This document shows, in pieces, positions 62,883-64,000 of a stretch of 64,000 bases of DNA. Within the stretch, counting starts at the first letter, position 1; the number at the start of each line of letters is the position of its first letter. The stretch is from NCBI RefSeq assembly GCF_902825225.1, contig NZ_CADEAK010000004.1, positions 62,001-126,000 on the forward strand, read 5' to 3'. The notes beneath the pieces were generated by a model. That model searched no databases. It was not told the DNA's origin and worked only from the letters and a program-made list of their open reading frames with translations. The position numbers and the translations under genes were made by a program. The DNA is from Bartonella vinsonii subsp. berkhoffii ATCC 51672 (GTDB lineage: Bacteria > Pseudomonadota > Alphaproteobacteria > Rhizobiales > Rhizobiaceae).

Positions 62883-63941
62883 TTAAAGTGTTTTCTCCGC
62901 AAACATTTCCTCGTAAACACTTCCGATTGCTGCCGCCTCCTTTTCCAAAGGGAAATGTGTACGAACATGGGTTAACGCTTTTTGCCCTGCTGCTAAGGTT
63001 TTTTCTAAATCAGCAAAATAAGGTTCAATGGCTTCTGTTAAAGCATCTCCATCTCCTACTTTCACAACCGTTCCTGTCCCCTCTACCACCAATTCTTTAA
63101 AAATCCCCACATCACTGGTCACGACAGCTGTTTGTGACGCCATTGCCTCCAATGGAGTTAAACCAAAACCCTCCATACGAGAAGGTGCTACATAAAGCGA
63201 CAAGCGACGATACCACACCGGTATATTCAGCACTTCACCAAGAAAAATAATACGGTCATCCAAACCGGCTTCAGTAATCTTCTGACGCAATTTTTTTTCA
63301 AAATGATAATGTTGTTCTGTCGTACGACCAGCAATAAGTGCTGTCCACTCAGGATAGTGTGGTAATAATGTTATCATTGCATCCACAAACAAATCGATGC
63401 CCTTTAAATAACGCACACGGCCAAAACACCCCACCGCGTATTTTCCAGGAAACCCCGACGAAGAAAAACAATCTTCAACAGTTTGCGGTGGAGAAAAACG
63501 CCTAACATCCACCCCATGCATAATAACCTGATGAGGCACCTCTAAGTAAGTCCCCGTGCATGCACTGATAGCAATAACCTTATCCATACGGCGCAACAAC
63601 CATTTGGTAAAAGGCTTATGATGACGTCGAGAAGCTGATGTAAAGATGAGCTTTAGCCTCATCCGCAAAACATCACGTAAAAAGACTCCACAAAGCATTT
63701 CAATATTGCGTCGTGCATGCCAAATACGAAAAGGCCTTCCCTTCGGACTTTTCCAAAGCCCAAAAAGATCTTTAAAAGTAAGAGCGGGCAAATTCGGCGG
63801 TAATCCAAAACCAAAAGTGGATATACACACACCTTGCTTGCGCTGTAATGGAATAAGCTGAACAACCGTAGACGTTACGCCCGATAAGCGCTTTTTAAAA
63901 TGAGGAGCAATAATCTCAGTTTCTTTTAAAGACACACGCAT
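62883..63941 (-). CDS. Group 1 glycosyltransferase (LPS core type, LpcC-like)
   Basis: A 352-residue GT-B enzyme of the GT4 class. The C-terminal Rossmann half has VGCFGRVRYLKGIDLFVDAM, FLGEVLNIPVWYRRL, and the nucleotide-sugar motif SRMEGFGLTPLEAMA with the two glutamates of E-x7-E. The N-terminal half has IMHGVDVRRFSPP at its end. From memory it is close to the core mannosyltransferase LpcC of Rhizobium and its Brucella relatives, which acts on the Kdo region of LPS. The donor and acceptor cannot be settled from sequence. The ATG at 63941 is the first start after the right-hand spacer. Confidence 0.87.
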   Translation of the reverse strand: MRVSLKETEIIAPHFKKRLSGVTSTVVQLIPLQRKQGVCISTFGFGLPPNLPALTFKDLFGLWKSPKGRPFRIWHARRNIEMLCGVFLRDVLRMRLKLIFTSASRRHHKPFTKWLLRRMDKVIAISACTGTYLEVPHQVIMHGVDVRRFSPPQTVEDCFSSSGFPGKYAVGCFGRVRYLKGIDLFVDAMITLLPHYPEWTALIAGRTTEQHYHFEKKLRQKITEAGLDDRIIFLGEVLNIPVWYRRLSLYVAPSRMEGFGLTPLEAMASQTAVVTSDVGIFKELVVEGTGTVVKVGDGDALTEAIEPYFADLEKTLAAGQKALTHVRTHFPLEKEAAAIGSVYEEMFAEKTL

Positions 63942-64000
63942 AACAGTTTAGATATACTGAACCTCAATAATTTCATAATTATGGGCTCCACCAGGTGCAT

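Overview
The window reads as a piece of an alphaproteobacterial (Rhizobiales) chromosome, most likely a Bartonella species. It is AT-rich with long, decaying intergenic stretches. Its gene order matches Rhizobiales: a full division/murein cluster ending in lpxC and bamD, trxB followed by a VtlR/LsrB-type regulator, a BP26-like periplasmic protein, and dnaG-rpoD near the carA side. FtsZ carries the long C-terminal linker typical of the group. The species assignment is inference from gene content; no search was run.

Layout. (1) 1-20.5 kb, minus strand: the dcw cluster in transcription order rsmH-ftsL-ftsI-murE-murF-mraY-murD-ftsW-murG-murC-murB-ddl-ftsQ-ftsA-ftsZ-lpxC, then bamD running off the left edge. 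Genes overlap or nearly touch, except for gaps at ftsW/murD, murB/ddl and after ftsZ. It builds lipid II, the septal PBP and the FtsQ/L/W/A/Z machinery, followed by lipid A and outer-membrane assembly genes. RNase P RNA lies just upstream. (2) 21-29.3 kb: a lytic transglycosylase, a small exported protein, an ArsR-methyltransferase regulator with a damaged catalytic half, ettA, pncA and a TerC/DUF475 membrane protein, plus a possible CCUCCUCCC-loop small RNA. (3) 29.6-34.3 kb: a sparse accessory region with two Xre-type regulators, a DUF1508 protein, a membrane/coiled-coil protein, a broken hexapeptide-repeat (phage-type) gene and a diverged repeat. It ends at a CAU-anticodon tRNA gene. (4) 34.5-40.3 kb: bp26, a broken ycgN-like gene, rpoD and dnaG. 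(5) 40.4-47.2 kb: MscS channel, Na/Pi transporter, GlsB-type stress protein, a disrupted phage packaging ATPase resembling phi29 gp16, ubiC, and a heavily decayed yqeY. (6) 47.4-57 kb: carA and carB, separated by an MFS transporter and a DUF1460 lipoprotein, then a cold-shock gene and aatA. (7) 58.5-64 kb: a candidate AbcR-like small RNA downstream of vtlR/lsrB, then trxB, trkH and a core-type glycosyltransferase.

The most unusual items are the phi29-gp16-like packaging ATPase remnant beside ubiC, two small-RNA candidates with anti-Shine-Dalgarno loops, and four genes visibly caught in decay (yqeY, ycgN-like, the hexapeptide-repeat gene and the packaging ATPase). I did not find an intact novel multi-gene system such as a defence island, a CRISPR array or a secretion locus.
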